Positions 63,718 to 64,000 of a stretch of 64,000 nucleotides of DNA are shown in pieces. The first letter of the stretch is position 1. Every line of letters starts with the position of its first letter. The stretch comes from Meandrina meandrites (taxonomy: Eukaryota > Cnidaria > Anthozoa > Scleractinia > Meandrinidae), in NCBI GenBank assembly GCA_963693305.1, contig OY855908.1:29088305-29152304 (forward strand), in the 5' to 3' direction. A model generated the notes under the pieces. The model saw only the letters and a list, made by a program, of their open reading frames with translations. It was not told where the DNA came from and ran no database searches. A program made the position numbers and the translations under genes.

Positions 63718-64000
63718 GGTGGGGGTATACGTGAATTTGAGTGAAATTTTAAGAGGTTTAAAGAAGGGATAGAAGAAAGAAAATAATTTTTGGAACACCA
63801 CCTGACAGTTGACCCCAACGCAAGAGCACCCCAGGTTGTCAGGGTACTGTTTGGGTGAACATCTACTAATTTTTAACTTCAAATTCTAATTTTCAAATCA
63901 CATTAATCTTTAATTTCTTATTTCTCCAAATTTTACTAACCCTTTGAGAAAAAATATCTCTTCCCAAACATCCCCAAAAATCACCCAAAAATTTACAAAA
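63718..64000. mobile_element. TTAA MITE, GGTGGGGGTACACC family (copy 2, cut by window end)
   Basis: It starts right after TTAA (63714-63717) with GGTGGGGGTATACG and runs closely parallel to the copy at 12898-13290, including GACAGTTGACCCC and GCAAGAGCACCCCAGGTTGT. The right end lies outside the window. Confidence 0.85.

Overview
This window is nuclear DNA from an animal, most likely a cnidarian and possibly a stony coral. The evidence is its AT-rich base composition, GT/AG introns of 0.1-6.5 kb, very dense small inverted-repeat transposons, and three coding genes of animal type. I read the genes by translating exons and joining splice sites by hand. In all three multi-exon genes the codon phase closes exactly at every junction.

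Layout. Positions 1-4.9 kb hold a microsatellite and a decayed LINE-type retrotransposon that has been cut open by three later insertions with visible target duplications. Positions 4.9-8.2 kb hold a near-perfect palindromic TTAA element and a foldback element carrying a Penelope-like reverse transcriptase. Positions 8.93-9.89 kb (minus) are a single-exon aquaporin of the AQP11/12 type. Positions 10.9-19.9 kb (minus) are SGTA, a 12-exon TPR co-chaperone. Positions 20.1-47.8 kb (plus) are MARS1, the cytosolic methionyl-tRNA synthetase, in 29 exons. SGTA and MARS1 are head to head with about 240 bp between start codons, so they probably share a bidirectional promoter. The MARS1 introns are crowded with repeats: a degenerate TE-type gene with its own TATA-like promoter, a 1.05-kb foldback with nearly identical arms, a 3.07-kb TTAA element, SINEs, hAT-like MITEs and a tRNA-Thr-like sequence inside a foldback. 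A possible lone signal-peptide exon (minus) lies at 50.1 kb. Positions 50.2-56.9 kb hold no gene I can support, but include a long CAGT tetranucleotide array. Positions 56.96-59.87 kb (minus) encode a secreted PAN-EGF-fibrinogen-domain protein in three exons. Positions 60-63.7 kb are locally duplicated non-coding DNA with repeated X-box-like motifs, and the window ends inside a second copy of a TTAA MITE.

Functionally, SGTA (tail-anchored protein triage), MARS1 (translation) and the aquaporin are housekeeping genes, and the fibrinogen-domain protein is secreted and probably recognition-related. The most distinctive feature is the transposon layer: at least five elements with TTAA target duplications and several nested insertions whose order can be read directly.
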